Of a stretch of DNA of 63,395 nucleotides, positions 16,368 to 24,906 are shown piece by piece. Made by a program: the position numbers and the translations under genes. The first letter of the stretch is position 1. Each line of letters begins with the position of its first letter. The notes under the pieces were generated by a model, which saw nothing but the letters and a program-made list of their open reading frames with translations, was not told where the DNA came from and did not search any database. The stretch is from an uncultured Oscillospiraceae bacterium (lineage in GTDB: Bacteria; Bacillota; Clostridia; Oscillospirales; Ruminococcaceae): positions 1-63,395 of the forward strand of contig CAKSEO010000010.1 in NCBI GenBank assembly GCA_934446565.1. The letters run 5' to 3'.

Positions 16368-17885
16368 TTAATAGAACCTCTGGATCGTGAGGGCTTCATC
16401 TAAGTATTTTATCTCGTCTATGCGGAATTTTTCACCTGAAATCTGTCCGCTGACCTTTACTGAGCCGTAATATGAGCCTGTGTCAAAGAATTCGTGATCG
16501 AAATAGGTCTCCTTGTAAAAATCTACATTATACACGACCGTTATTTTGTCTCCCGACTGTACTATCGTTTCCGCGTCAATAACATCAAAGTCATTTACGT
16601 TGTCAATAATTCCATCGTTGGCATACGTTCCTATAAGCTCGTCCTGGATGCTGAGGTCGTTCATCATTTCATACACTTTATCCAGTGTCTCTGCTGAATT
16701 TACTGTTTTATACATATTTTCATCGGACTTCTTGAATTCACTGGGAGAATGCCACCCGCTTGACGAAAACCATTTTTTGAGCAGGGAGTATATTTTCCCG
16801 TAAGTGACCTGGTCGGAAGAGTCCACGTGGATCTCCTCACGCATTTTTTCCGGCTTCATTTTCAGACAGCCCTGGATTTTTTTGAGCATCTTTTCGATGA
16901 ACTGAATATACATGAAAAGCGTATGGTTGTCCTTGAACGAGTTGTTGTTCAGCAGATACAGGATTACGCCGTCGGAATCAAACGTGGCGTGCCACTGTTC
17001 AAAAAGTGACTTTAATCTGCTGGAGACAGTGGTAGTCAGTAATTTGTGGACCGCTTTCTTGAAAATGTCATTTCTCTTTTCGAACATATCATTTATTTCG
17101 GGGTATTTTTTCAGATCCAGCAAATCGTTGAATAAAACTTCATATATCTGATACTCCAGATAGGATATGTATGTTGAATAGCCTTCTCCGTTGACTAAAC
17201 ATAACGCGTCATCACAATATTCGCACTGGCAGTTCATCAGGGAAAGCGTAGATTCTAAATGCGCAATTTCAGCGGGCGTCAGCTGGCTGAAGTCTCTGCC
17301 GTCGTAGGCGTTCAGCAGGTCAGTGATGATCGTTAAGTGCCATTCGGTGTTGTCTCCGATAAGCTCCTGAAATATCCTGCTGTACTTTTCCGAGGAGGTG
17401 TAATCTATGAATTCACCTCTTTCGCTGCCCTCTAAGTGATTTTTCATGATCGAGTTGACGATGGGGCTGAGCGTAACTACTATCTGCTCGACCTCACGAG
17501 CGTTCAGCTCGAATTCGTCGTGCGTGAGCGCATTGCGCAGTTTCGATAATTTGTTGAAACTATTGTGTGCGTAACTGTCTATGTTCTCGTTGAAAACCAC
17601 GAATACACGCTTTACGGCTTCGCTGAATGACACCGTGTGATCTGCCTTGTCGTCCTTCGGTTTATTTTCGCCTATCTTCTTCGAAAATACGGACTGCACC
17701 CACTTGTCCTGATCAGAATATATCAGGCAGTTCGCCCTTGAATACAGAATGTGCTTGAACATAACTTCAATGGCGTGGTGGTAATTGATTATCACCCCTT
17801 TCAGCCTGTACTCGTCCTGATTCCTGTTCTCCAGCTCATTGATGGCATTTTTATATGAATCGAAGCCATTTTCAAATCTAGTCAT
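16368..17885 (-). CDS. HEPN-domain protein, candidate RNase/defence protein
   Basis: There are 505 residues from the ATG at 17885, chosen because GGAGG lies five bases upstream; an upstream in-frame ATG at 17906 overlaps that ribosome site. Residues 1-155 are all-helical with an R-x4-H motif at 117-122 (RNALTH) inside a helix pair (FNKLSKLRNALTHDEFEL), the signature of HEPN domains, many of which are metal-independent RNases. A polar/hydrophobic helix precedes it (VIINYHHAIEVMFKHILYSR). The middle 250 residues are helical and unrecognised, with C-x-C-x-x-C (CQCEYC) near 240. The C-terminal 90 residues look like a small beta-rich NTF2/SnoaL-like domain (KITVVYNVDFYKETY, YGSVKVSGQISGEKF). It stands alone, with its own promoter, just outside the prophage. 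HEPN is a confident call; the defence role is inferred. Confidence 0.6.
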   Translation of the reverse strand: MTRFENGFDSYKNAINELENRNQDEYRLKGVIINYHHAIEVMFKHILYSRANCLIYSDQDKWVQSVFSKKIGENKPKDDKADHTVSFSEAVKRVFVVFNENIDSYAHNSFNKLSKLRNALTHDEFELNAREVEQIVVTLSPIVNSIMKNHLEGSERGEFIDYTSSEKYSRIFQELIGDNTEWHLTIITDLLNAYDGRDFSQLTPAEIAHLESTLSLMNCQCEYCDDALCLVNGEGYSTYISYLEYQIYEVLFNDLLDLKKYPEINDMFEKRNDIFKKAVHKLLTTTVSSRLKSLFEQWHATFDSDGVILYLLNNNSFKDNHTLFMYIQFIEKMLKKIQGCLKMKPEKMREEIHVDSSDQVTYGKIYSLLKKWFSSSGWHSPSEFKKSDENMYKTVNSAETLDKVYEMMNDLSIQDELIGTYANDGIIDNVNDFDVIDAETIVQSGDKITVVYNVDFYKETYFDHEFFDTGSYYGSVKVSGQISGEKFRIDEIKYLDEALTIQRFY

Positions 17886-17943
17886 ACATTCCTCCAATAT
17901 TAACATCCATAGAATACCAGCCCAAACTGTATTGGTAATTATT

Positions 17944-17972
17944 ATAATATCACAGAATCCTCAAAATGTCAA
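17944..17972 (-). promoter_or_regulatory. Sigma-A promoter for the HEPN gene
   Basis: Read on the - strand: TTGACA (17972-17967), 17 bases, TATTAT (17949-17944), about 60 bases before the start codon. Confidence 0.75.
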
Positions 17973-18007
17973 TATTTATTTTCGAAATAGCTCAAAAAAA
18001 TACAAAA

Positions 18008-18036
18008 TATCCCGCCCACGCCAGGTGAGCGGGATA
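18008..18036 (-). terminator. Terminator of the sodium symporter gene
   Basis: An 8-bp outer stem (TATCCCGC/GCGGGATA) plus an inner CA/TG pair. On the - strand it is followed by a T-rich stretch. It separates the symporter from the HEPN gene promoter. Confidence 0.75.
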
Positions 18037-18048
18037 ATTCCGTACTGC

Positions 18049-19419
18049 TCAGGAAACGAAAGTCCTGACTATTCCGATAACGAACAGGATAACGACCATG
18101 ACGGGCAGCACATATGTCATGTAGCCCCTCAGGAAGCGCCCCAGCTTGAGCCCCTTTCCGGTGTTAGCCTCGCGGAGGTAGTTATCAAAGCCCCAGCCCT
18201 TTTTCAGCACGCAGAACAGGATAACGACCAGCGACCCGAGGGGGAGGATGATGTTGCTGACGAGGAAATCCTCGAGGTCCATTATGGTGGAGCCCTCGCC
18301 GAGCGGCTGGATGAAGCTCAGCAGGTTGAACCCTAGGCAGCAGGGGAGCGACAGCACGAACAGCAGCCCGCCGTTGACAAGGCACGCTTTCTTCCTGCCC
18401 CAGCCGGAAAGGTCCTGGGTGCACGCCACTATCTCCTCGAAAACCGCGAGCACCGTGGAGAGCGCCGCGAACGACATGAACACGAAGAACAGGCTTCCCC
18501 ACAGCCTGCCCAGCGGGATGTGGTTGAAGATATTCGGCAGGGTGATGAAGATGAGCCCGGGGCCGCTGTTGACGTCCACTCCGTAGGCGAAGCACGCCGG
18601 GAAGATGATGAGCCCCGAAGCTATCGCAACGACGGTGTCCAGCAGGGCTACGTTGACGGATTCGCCCAGCAGTGTGCGCTCCTTGCCGATGTAGCTGCCG
18701 AATATCGCCATCGCGCCTATTCCAAGGCTCAGCGTGAAGAACGCCTGGTTCATCGCGTTGACTATCATGTTGCCGATACCTATTTCGTGGACTGCCTCCC
18801 GGTTCGGCATGAGGTAGAACGCGAGCCCCGCCTCGCCGCCCTCCATGAAGAAGCTGTTTACCGCAAGCACCACCATTATCGCGAGCAGCGCAAGCATCAT
18901 CACCTTAGTCACGCGCTCCAGGCCGTTATTCAGCCCCACGGAGCACACCAGCACCGCCACCGCGACGACTATCCCCATAAAGAGTATCATCATCGGCGCG
19001 TCCGACAGCATTGCGGTGAACTGCTCCGCGACCCCCGCGGAATCCAGCCCGGACAGCTCCCCGGCGGCGGTGGATACGAAGTAGCGCACCATCCAGCCCG
19101 CAACGGTCGTGTAGAACATCATCAGCAGGTACGCTCCCGCCATCGCCACTTTTCCGTGGATGTGCCATTTGGCGCCCCTCGGCTCGAGCTGCTGGTACAT
19201 CTTCACCGGGCTTCTCTGCGCAGCCCTGCCGATGGAGAACTCCATCGTGAGCACCGGAATCCCCAGTATCGCCAGGAACACAAGATATATCAGCACGAAC
19301 AGCCCGCCGCCGTTCTGACCCACAATATACGGGAATTTCCACACGTTCCCTATTCCGATGGCGCAGCCCGCGCTGAGCAGAATGAATCCCAGTCTGCTCC
19401 CAAGTTTGTCCCGTCCCAT
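18049..19419 (-). CDS. Neurotransmitter:sodium symporter (SNF) family transporter
   Basis: This 456-residue protein has 11-12 hydrophobic segments in the LeuT/MhsT fold. The family hallmark in TM1 is clear: SRLGFILLSAGCAIGIGNVWKFPY (residues 8-31, quoted for its GxGN and WKFP signature), followed by GGGLFVLIYL. TM6 region AFFTLSLGIGAMAIFGSY is also typical. It should couple sodium entry to uptake of an amino acid or similar amine across the plasma membrane; the substrate cannot be read. The start is supported by GGAGG seven bases upstream. It is transcribed alone, downstream of the lipid-kinase gene and in the same direction. Confidence 0.9.
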   Translation of the reverse strand: MGRDKLGSRLGFILLSAGCAIGIGNVWKFPYIVGQNGGGLFVLIYLVFLAILGIPVLTMEFSIGRAAQRSPVKMYQQLEPRGAKWHIHGKVAMAGAYLLMMFYTTVAGWMVRYFVSTAAGELSGLDSAGVAEQFTAMLSDAPMMILFMGIVVAVAVLVCSVGLNNGLERVTKVMMLALLAIMVVLAVNSFFMEGGEAGLAFYLMPNREAVHEIGIGNMIVNAMNQAFFTLSLGIGAMAIFGSYIGKERTLLGESVNVALLDTVVAIASGLIIFPACFAYGVDVNSGPGLIFITLPNIFNHIPLGRLWGSLFFVFMSFAALSTVLAVFEEIVACTQDLSGWGRKKACLVNGGLLFVLSLPCCLGFNLLSFIQPLGEGSTIMDLEDFLVSNIILPLGSLVVILFCVLKKGWGFDNYLREANTGKGLKLGRFLRGYMTYVLPVMVVILFVIGIVRTFVS

Positions 19420-19448
19420 TTTGACCTCCGTTTTTTTATCTTATCAGG

Positions 19449-20336
19449 TCAGACTGCGCTTGCAGCCTGCTTTTCCGCTCTGACCCTTGCGCTGCTCCTT
19501 GCGGTGTATTCCGTTACGTTCAGTATCGTTTCGCCGTCTATCTGTAACGCGCAGGGCTTGTCAAACCTTATCGTCACCTCGTCCGCTTTTGCGATGTCGA
19601 TGCACTCGGTGTGGCTGACGTGCCCGCCTTTGAATATCGACGGGAATATCATCAGCGTTTTCAGCTTCCCGGAGCCGTGCCAGACCACCACGGAGAACTT
19701 GCCGTCGGGGGCGTCCCGGCGCTGCTCCGGAGCGGGCATCATGCCGCCGCCGTAGAATCTTCCGTGCATCGTGGGCGCTATCCAGACCTTTTTATAGCGC
19801 TTCTCCCTGCCGTCGATGACGACCGTCGCATCGCAGGGCTTGAACTTCCCGAGCAGTCCCTTTATCGCGATGCTGGTGTAGTTGACCGGCTTGCCGTCCG
19901 ACTTTTTCCGCAGCTCGTCGCCGACCTCGCAGCAGTAGCCGTCGATGCCGAATCCTATCGCGTTGAGGAACAGCGATTCCTTCCCGTTCACCGTGACGGA
20001 GGGCAGGTCTCGTATGTAGTCGTTGATACGGAACGGCTCGCAGCCCTTTTCCTTTCCGACGTCGCGCAGGAAGTCGTTTCCGCTCCCGGCGGCGTAGTAG
20101 AGGACGTCGTTGGTTATCGCGACGTCCCGGGTGTCGTTGACGAAGCGGTTGAGCGTTCCGTCTCCGCCGCAGATGACCACCTTGTCGTCAGCCGCCAGAG
20201 CCGCGAAAAACTCCGGGTAGCTGATATCGGTCATGCTCCTGAATTCCAGCCCGTCCCTGTAGAAGTCCGAAAGCTTCCGGGACTGCTCCTCGCAGGTGGT
20301 GTTGCCCGCGTAGGGATTGTACAGCGCGTAGGTCAT
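19449..20336 (-). CDS. Diacylglycerol kinase-type lipid kinase
   Basis: This 295-residue protein's start is the ATG at 20336, overlapping the stop of the acyltransferase by four bases; a longer frame upstream is only the shadow of that gene. The nucleotide-binding hallmark VICGGDGTLNRFV lies at about residues 55-67. GSGNDFLRDVG and FLNAIGFGIDGYCCEV are the other conserved blocks of the DAGK catalytic domain (YegS/BmrU/DgkB family). It probably phosphorylates diacylglycerol or a related lipid. Coupling with a PlsC-type acyltransferase supports a role in phospholipid synthesis or recycling of diacylglycerol. The exact lipid is unknown. Confidence 0.85.
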   Translation of the reverse strand: MTYALYNPYAGNTTCEEQSRKLSDFYRDGLEFRSMTDISYPEFFAALAADDKVVICGGDGTLNRFVNDTRDVAITNDVLYYAAGSGNDFLRDVGKEKGCEPFRINDYIRDLPSVTVNGKESLFLNAIGFGIDGYCCEVGDELRKKSDGKPVNYTSIAIKGLLGKFKPCDATVVIDGREKRYKKVWIAPTMHGRFYGGGMMPAPEQRRDAPDGKFSVVVWHGSGKLKTLMIFPSIFKGGHVSHTECIDIAKADEVTIRFDKPCALQIDGETILNVTEYTARSSARVRAEKQAASAV

Positions 20337-21079
20337 GTGTTTTTTTCCTCCAGTTCTTTTCGCATAAGGCTTTCGCAGTATTCCGACAGCTCCGATGTCT
20401 TCAGGGACTTCACTCTGTCCGCGTCTATCGTTTCCAGTATTTTTATGGTCACGACGGTTTTCCTGAACCGCTTTATGTTTCTGAATATGTTCTCCGTTCC
20501 CTCGATGGTGGAGACCACTATCGGCTTGCCGGCTTTCTGCGCGGTCTTGAGCACCCCGGCGTGGAACGGCAGCAGCCGGCAGTCCTTGCTGCGCTTTCCC
20601 TCCGGGTAGACGCCCACGGAGTTCTCCGTTTCGGTCAGCAGCCTGGCGGCGCGGTTGACTGTCTCCATCGCCCTGCGTGGGCTCTTGCGGTCTATCGGCA
20701 TGAAGCAGCAGCGGTGTATCAGCCTGCCGTACATCGGTATCCTGAAGTTCTCCTTTTTGGAGATGAACGACAGCTTGTAGCGCTTGAACACCGTCCACTG
20801 CACGATGGGGTCGTAGTTGGAGCGGTGGTTGCTGATGAACAGGAAGTTCCCGCGCTCCGGGAATTTTTCCGCGCCGATGACGACGTACCTCACCCCGAGG
20901 CACCACAGTATGAACGTAGTAGAGCCGTCCAGCAGCGCCCGGAAGAATCTGCTGTCCCGGTCGTACTGCTTCCTGGTATCCACGAACAGCCCACAGACGA
21001 ACAGAAACAGGAACAGCAGCAGGAACGGCAGCACCAGCGCCCCGACAATGCATAGCAGAACTATCAGCAGGATTTTCAC
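20333..21079 (-). CDS. 1-acyl-sn-glycerol-3-phosphate acyltransferase (PlsC-like)
   Basis: This 248-residue protein has an N-terminal membrane segment at residues 3-30 (LLIVLLCIVGALVLPFLLLF). The acyltransferase motif NHRSNYD (NHx4D, about residues 84-90) and the phosphate-binding block GVYPEGKRS at about 155-163 follow. It should transfer an acyl chain to lysophosphatidate at the inner membrane face. GTG start supported by GGAGGTGG a few bases upstream. First gene of a two-gene operon with the lipid kinase, driven by a promoter divergent from the phosphatase gene. Confidence 0.88.
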   Translation of the reverse strand: MKILLIVLLCIVGALVLPFLLLFLFLFVCGLFVDTRKQYDRDSRFFRALLDGSTTFILWCLGVRYVVIGAEKFPERGNFLFISNHRSNYDPIVQWTVFKRYKLSFISKKENFRIPMYGRLIHRCCFMPIDRKSPRRAMETVNRAARLLTETENSVGVYPEGKRSKDCRLLPFHAGVLKTAQKAGKPIVVSTIEGTENIFRNIKRFRKTVVTIKILETIDADRVKSLKTSELSEYCESLMRKELEEKNT

Positions 21080-21117
21080 CGAACCACCTCCGTAAATAAA
21101 ACTTTGTGCTGTAATTG

Positions 21118-21146
21118 ATTATAGCATATCTTCCGGCATTTTTCAA
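21118..21146 (-). promoter_or_regulatory. Sigma-A promoter of the acyltransferase/lipid kinase operon
   Basis: Read on the - strand: TTGAAA (21146-21141), 17 bases, TATAAT (21123-21118). Confidence 0.8.
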
Positions 21147-21172
21147 GTGCGCGGGAGCTTTTCGCGGAATAT

Positions 21173-21201
21173 TTGACAATTGGCGGGCGGTGTGCTATAA
21201 T
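21173..21201 (+). promoter_or_regulatory. Sigma-A promoter of the phosphatase gene
   Basis: TTGACA (21173-21178), 17 bases, TATAAT (21196-21201): perfect consensus, 30 bases before the ATG and back-to-back with the acyltransferase promoter. Confidence 0.88.
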
Positions 21202-21230
21202 CGAATCATCACGATGAACGGAGAAACGAC

Positions 21231-21800
21231 ATGCTGTACATATTAAGACACGGAAAGACCGACTGGAACGCTATGCATAAACTACAGGGCAGGACGGACG
21301 TCCCGCTGAACGCCGAGGGCAGGGAAATGGCGGAGAAAGCCCGCGCAGAGTACGCACACGTTCATTTCGACGTGTGCTTCTGCTCGCCGCTGACGCGCGC
21401 CCGGGAGACCGCCGGGATACTCCTGCGCGGGCGGGACGTCCCCATCGTCGCGGACGAGCGGCTCGTGGAGATGAGCTTCGGCGTCTGCGAGGGGCAGGAG
21501 TACAGCTTTGATGACGCGGAAAGCTCCTTTGCCGCAGACAGCCCCATAAAGGAGCTGTTCCTCCGCCCGGAGCGCTACACCCGGCCGGTGGAGGGCGGCG
21601 AGAGCTTCGGGCAGCTTTTCGCAAGGACCGGGCAGTTCCTCCGGGAGGTCGCCGAGCCGCTGCTGGCGCAGGGTAAGGACGTCCTCATCGTCGGGCACGG
21701 CGCGATGAATTCCAGCATCGTCTGCCAGGTCAGACATCTCCCGCTGGAAAAATTCTGGAGCGCGGGCATCGAGAACTGTAAGCTTGTGAGATTGATGTGA
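21231..21800 (+). CDS. Histidine phosphatase family protein (phosphoglycerate-mutase-like)
   Basis: This 189-residue protein has the catalytic RHG box LRHGKTDWN at residues 4-12 and the second conserved His in VGHGAM at about 157-162. CSPLTRARETA and the acid/base Glu in ERLVEMSFGVCEG are typical of the branch. It hydrolyses a phosphomonoester through a phosphohistidine intermediate. The substrate is open: CobC-, GpmB- and PhoE-type members all look alike at this level. No cobalamin genes are nearby. It is a single-gene transcript. Confidence 0.88.
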   Translation: MLYILRHGKTDWNAMHKLQGRTDVPLNAEGREMAEKARAEYAHVHFDVCFCSPLTRARETAGILLRGRDVPIVADERLVEMSFGVCEGQEYSFDDAESSFAADSPIKELFLRPERYTRPVEGGESFGQLFARTGQFLREVAEPLLAQGKDVLIVGHGAMNSSIVCQVRHLPLEKFWSAGIENCKLVRLM

Positions 21801-21829
21801 ATACCTTTAAAAACGGCGGTCATTGATCA

Positions 21830-21858
21830 TTGACTCTTTCGATACCGGGTGATACAAT
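21830..21858 (+). promoter_or_regulatory. Promoter of the truncated regulator gene
   Basis: TTGACT (21830-21835), 17 bases, TACAAT (21853-21858). The transcript would have a leader of about 90 bases containing a CCCGCCG/CGGCGGG hairpin (21894-21911). Confidence 0.65.
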
Positions 21859-21952
21859 ACATTATAGATGTTTTTTTACAGACCGTTCAGCGATCCCGCC
21901 GTCCGGCGGGAGCTGCACAGCCGGAGATACTGGCGGCGCGGAGGTGGCTGCT

Positions 21953-22066
21953 ATGATGAATACAGACGGGGAAGTCCGCCTTACCGACCTGATACCGGTG
22001 GACACGCTCCAGAAGATACATATGGTAACCTCTAAAAACCGGGACACGAGCAGATTTCGTACATGA
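21953..22066 (+). pseudogene. Truncated N-terminus of a PocR-domain-like regulatory protein
   Basis: The gene has a promoter, a leader and a ribosome site (GAGGTGG) and starts ATGATG at 21953. The first 23 residues read like the start of a PocR ligand-sensing protein: L-T-D-L-I-P-V-D-T-L-Q-K-I resembles the family pattern D-L-I-(x)4-L-Q-x-(I/L). Just after this (base 22020) the frame enters the 170-bp inverted-repeat element and stops at 22066. No continuation of the gene is found beyond the element, so the rest was lost. The PocR call is by short motif only. Confidence 0.4.
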
Positions 22067-22189
22067 CTTATATCAGATGCTAGGCGTCAAACCGCAGTAA
22101 TACTGTATGTATTTCAAGGTTTGACAACGAAGCAGATGATATAAGTCATAGAAATCTGCCGTGAAGGAGGTTTTTAGAGGTTACCATAT
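22020..22189. mobile_element. 170-bp nested inverted-repeat element (MITE-like)
   Basis: Four inverted repeats are nested in order. Outer 21-bp arms lie at 22020-22040 and 22169-22189 (perfect, starting ATATGGTAACC). The next are GCAGATTT 22050-22057 with AAATCTGC 22152-22159. Then a 13-bp pair lies at 22063-22075/22137-22149 (ATGACTTATATCA and its complement). The innermost pair is GTCAAACC 22086-22093 with GGTTTGAC 22118-22125. The loop contains CAGTA-A-TACTG. The whole can fold into one long interrupted hairpin. It has no coding capacity. Terminal TA at both ends would fit the TA target duplication of IS630/mariner-type elements. It has truncated a regulator gene. Confidence 0.75.
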
Positions 22190-22197
22190 AGTTCTCC

Positions 22198-22226
22198 TTG
22201 ACAAACCGACGTTCCCGGGGTATACT
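22198..22226 (+). promoter_or_regulatory. Sigma-A promoter of the P-type ATPase gene
   Basis: TTGACA (22198-22203), 17 bases, TATACT (22221-22226), beginning nine bases after the inverted-repeat element. The element therefore lies upstream of, not inside, the ATPase transcript. Confidence 0.85.
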
Positions 22227-22254
22227 ATATAGAAAACGGAACGGGGGCTGACAT

Positions 22255-24792
22255 ATGACTGACATCAACAAAGGTCTCACCCAGAGGGAAGCAGACGAAA
22301 AAATACGCCGCGGAGAATCCAACGGCAGCTTTTCCGTAACATCCAAAAGCGTTGGCAGGATAATTTCCGACAACGTTTTCACGCTGTTCAACCTGATAAA
22401 CGTCATTATTGCCGCCTGCGTGGCGCTCGTGGGCGCTTACCGCAACATGCTGTTCATGGGCGTCATCCTCTGCAACGTCGCCATAGGGATGATCCAGGAG
22501 ATACGCTCCAAGCGCGCCGTGGACAGGCTCGCCGTCATCTCCGCACCCAGGGCGCACCTCCTCCGGGACGGCAGCGAGCAGACCCTCCCCGTGGCGGATA
22601 TCGTCCCCGGAGACATCATGCTGCTCGCGGCGGGACGCCAGCTCTGCGCCGACGGAGTGCTCGCGGACGGCGAGCTGGACGTTGACGAGAGCCTACTCAC
22701 CGGAGAGAGCGAGACCGTCCCCAAGCGCCCCGGCGACGCGCTCTTTTCCGGGAGCTTCGTGGTCAGCGGCTCCGGCAGGGCGGAGGTCACCCGGGTCGGC
22801 GCGGACGCCTACGCCAACAGCATTTCCGCAAGCGCAAAGAAGCCTAAGAAGCGCCGCTCCGAAATGATGTCCGCGATAAACCGGATAATTTCCGTGATAT
22901 CGGTCTGCATACTCCCGTTTGCGCTGGTGCTGTTCACGAAATCGCTGTTCGTCGCGCGGGAGGAGCTGCAATACTGCGTGACGAGCACCGCCGCCGCAGT
23001 CATCGGGATGATACCGGAGGGGCTGGTGCTGCTGACCAGCGTAGCGCTGGCGGTGAGCTCGATACGTCTCGCGAAGCACCAGACCCTCTGCCAGGACCTC
23101 TACTGCGTGGAGAGCCTCGCGCGGGTTGATACGCTCTGCCTCGACAAGACCGGAACGATAACCACCGGGAAAATGCAGGTCTCCGGGCTGGAGCTCCTGC
23201 GAACGGATATCCCGGCGGAGGAAGCCCTCGCGGCGCTTTCCGGCGCACTGGGAGCGGAGAATCAGACGATGGCTGCGATAGCGGAGAAATACTGCGTTAG
23301 TTCAGATGTGGACTGCGTTAAAAAGGTCCCGTTCTCCTCCGCACGGAAATGGAGCGGCGCTCAGTTCGATAAGTTCGGGACGCTGATACTGGGCGCTCCC
23401 AGCTTCGTGCTGGCTCCGGAGGAATACGAACGTCTCCGCGCGAAATGCGAGGACAGCGCGGCGCGGGGACAGCGCGTGCTTCTGCTGGCGCAGTCCCGGG
23501 AGGAGCTGCCGGACAGGTCGCTGCCGGGAAGGCTGTCTCCGGTGGCGCTGGTGACGCTCTCCGACGAGATACGCGGGAGCGCTCCGGGAACGCTCCGCTA
23601 TTTCCGGGAGCAGGGCGTGGAGCTGAAAGTGATATCCGGCGACGACCCGGTGACGGTCGCCAACGTCGCGCTGAAAGCCGGGCTGAAAGGCGCGGAGCGT
23701 TACGTTGACGTCTCGCGGCTGACCGACGACGAGCTCCCCGCCGCCGCGCAGGAATACGCGGTGTTCGGCAGGGTCACTCCGGCCCGGAAGCTGGCGCTGG
23801 TGCAGGCGCTCAAAGCCGCAGGGCATAAGGTCGCGATGACCGGCGACGGCGTGAACGACGTGCTGGCGCTCCGGGAAGCGGACTGCTCGGTGGCGATGCA
23901 GTCCGGCAGCGACGCGGCGCGGTGCGTATCGCAGCTGGTGCTGCTGGATTCGGATTTTTCCTCCATGCCGCTTGCGGTGCAGGAGGGCAGGCGCTGTATC
24001 AACAACATCCAGCGCTCGGCGGCGCTGTTCCTGGTAAAGACTGTCTTTTCGTTCCTGCTGGCGGTGGTGTTCATGTTCGCGGGGTCGGCGTACCCGTTCC
24101 AGCCGATACAGCTCACGCTGATAAGCGCGCTGTTCATCGGCGCTCCGTCGTTCCTGCTGGCGCTCGAGCCCAACCACGACCGCGTTCAGGGCAGCTTCAT
24201 CGCGAACGTCATGAAGCGCGCTCTCCCGGGCGGTCTGACCGTCGTGCTGGGGATAGGCGCGCTGCTTGTCCTGCAGAGCGTCTTCGGGATACCCCAGGAG
24301 CGTCTGTCGGTGATGGCGGTGTTCAATACGGCGGCGGTGTGCTTCGGCGTGCTGGTGGGCGTGTGCAGGCCGTTCCGCGGGTGGCACACCGCGATGATAG
24401 CCGCGGTCGCCGGGGCGTTCTGCGGTGCGGTCTGGCTGTTCGGCAGGCTGTTCTACATCGTCCCGCTGAACTGGCGGGAGTGGCTGTGCCTTGCGGCGGT
24501 CATCCCGGCTTCGCTGGCGGTGCTGACCGGGCTGCGGGCGCTGCTCGGGAAGCTGCTCGCGCGCTGGTCGGGGGGATTTCCCTCCGCCGGTAAGCTGAAA
24601 AGGGCTGCCGCAGCGGTCGTGCTGGCTCTGTCGGCGGTGTACGCGCTGTGGTTCGGCGGGGTCTTTGCCGACCACCTGCGGGTCAGCTCCGGGAACGCTC
24701 CCATCTTCGCCGTCCAGCAGCAGGACGGGAGCTGGAAAGGGCTGTTCTACCGCATTCGCGGCGGGACGGTGCTCATCTTCGGGCAGGAGTGA
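22255..24792 (+). CDS. Cation-translocating P-type ATPase (CtpE-like P2 group)
   Basis: This 845-residue protein shows the hallmarks in order: actuator loop LLTGES at 147-152; TM4 motif IPEGL at 253-257; phosphorylation site DKTGT at 297-301; and hinge MTGDGVNDVLALREAD near 530. There are about ten membrane segments, six of them after the hinge. The PEGL motif and the short N-terminus (no heavy-metal CxxC domain) place it with P2-type transporters and the CtpE-like group, for which calcium transport has been reported; the ion here is not proven. ATP hydrolysis drives ion movement across the plasma membrane. It is a single-gene unit from its own promoter. Confidence 0.88.
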   Translation: MTDINKGLTQREADEKIRRGESNGSFSVTSKSVGRIISDNVFTLFNLINVIIAACVALVGAYRNMLFMGVILCNVAIGMIQEIRSKRAVDRLAVISAPRAHLLRDGSEQTLPVADIVPGDIMLLAAGRQLCADGVLADGELDVDESLLTGESETVPKRPGDALFSGSFVVSGSGRAEVTRVGADAYANSISASAKKPKKRRSEMMSAINRIISVISVCILPFALVLFTKSLFVAREELQYCVTSTAAAVIGMIPEGLVLLTSVALAVSSIRLAKHQTLCQDLYCVESLARVDTLCLDKTGTITTGKMQVSGLELLRTDIPAEEALAALSGALGAENQTMAAIAEKYCVSSDVDCVKKVPFSSARKWSGAQFDKFGTLILGAPSFVLAPEEYERLRAKCEDSAARGQRVLLLAQSREELPDRSLPGRLSPVALVTLSDEIRGSAPGTLRYFREQGVELKVISGDDPVTVANVALKAGLKGAERYVDVSRLTDDELPAAAQEYAVFGRVTPARKLALVQALKAAGHKVAMTGDGVNDVLALREADCSVAMQSGSDAARCVSQLVLLDSDFSSMPLAVQEGRRCINNIQRSAALFLVKTVFSFLLAVVFMFAGSAYPFQPIQLTLISALFIGAPSFLLALEPNHDRVQGSFIANVMKRALPGGLTVVLGIGALLVLQSVFGIPQERLSVMAVFNTAAVCFGVLVGVCRPFRGWHTAMIAAVAGAFCGAVWLFGRLFYIVPLNWREWLCLAAVIPASLAVLTGLRALLGKLLARWSGGFPSAGKLKRAAAAVVLALSAVYALWFGGVFADHLRVSSGNAPIFAVQQQDGSWKGLFYRIRGGTVLIFGQE

Positions 24793-24906
24793 AGCGTTCA
24801 GGCGGAGTTCCTGCGGAGCTCCCTCCAGACCGCGGCGCGGATACGGTCGCCCCTGCCGGAGCCTGTCAGCCCGGATTTTTACGTATGCTCTGCATGAGGA
24901 AACGGG

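Noticed and set aside
19449..21179. Long - strand frame that seems to fuse an extra 280 residues to the lipid kinase
   Set aside because: The extra part is the shifted-frame shadow of the acyltransferase gene; the ATGA overlap at 20,333-20,336 gives the real start.
22020..22254. Nested hairpin element as a riboswitch for the P-type ATPase
   Set aside because: A clear promoter (22,198-22,226) lies between the element and the ATPase gene, so the element is not in that leader.
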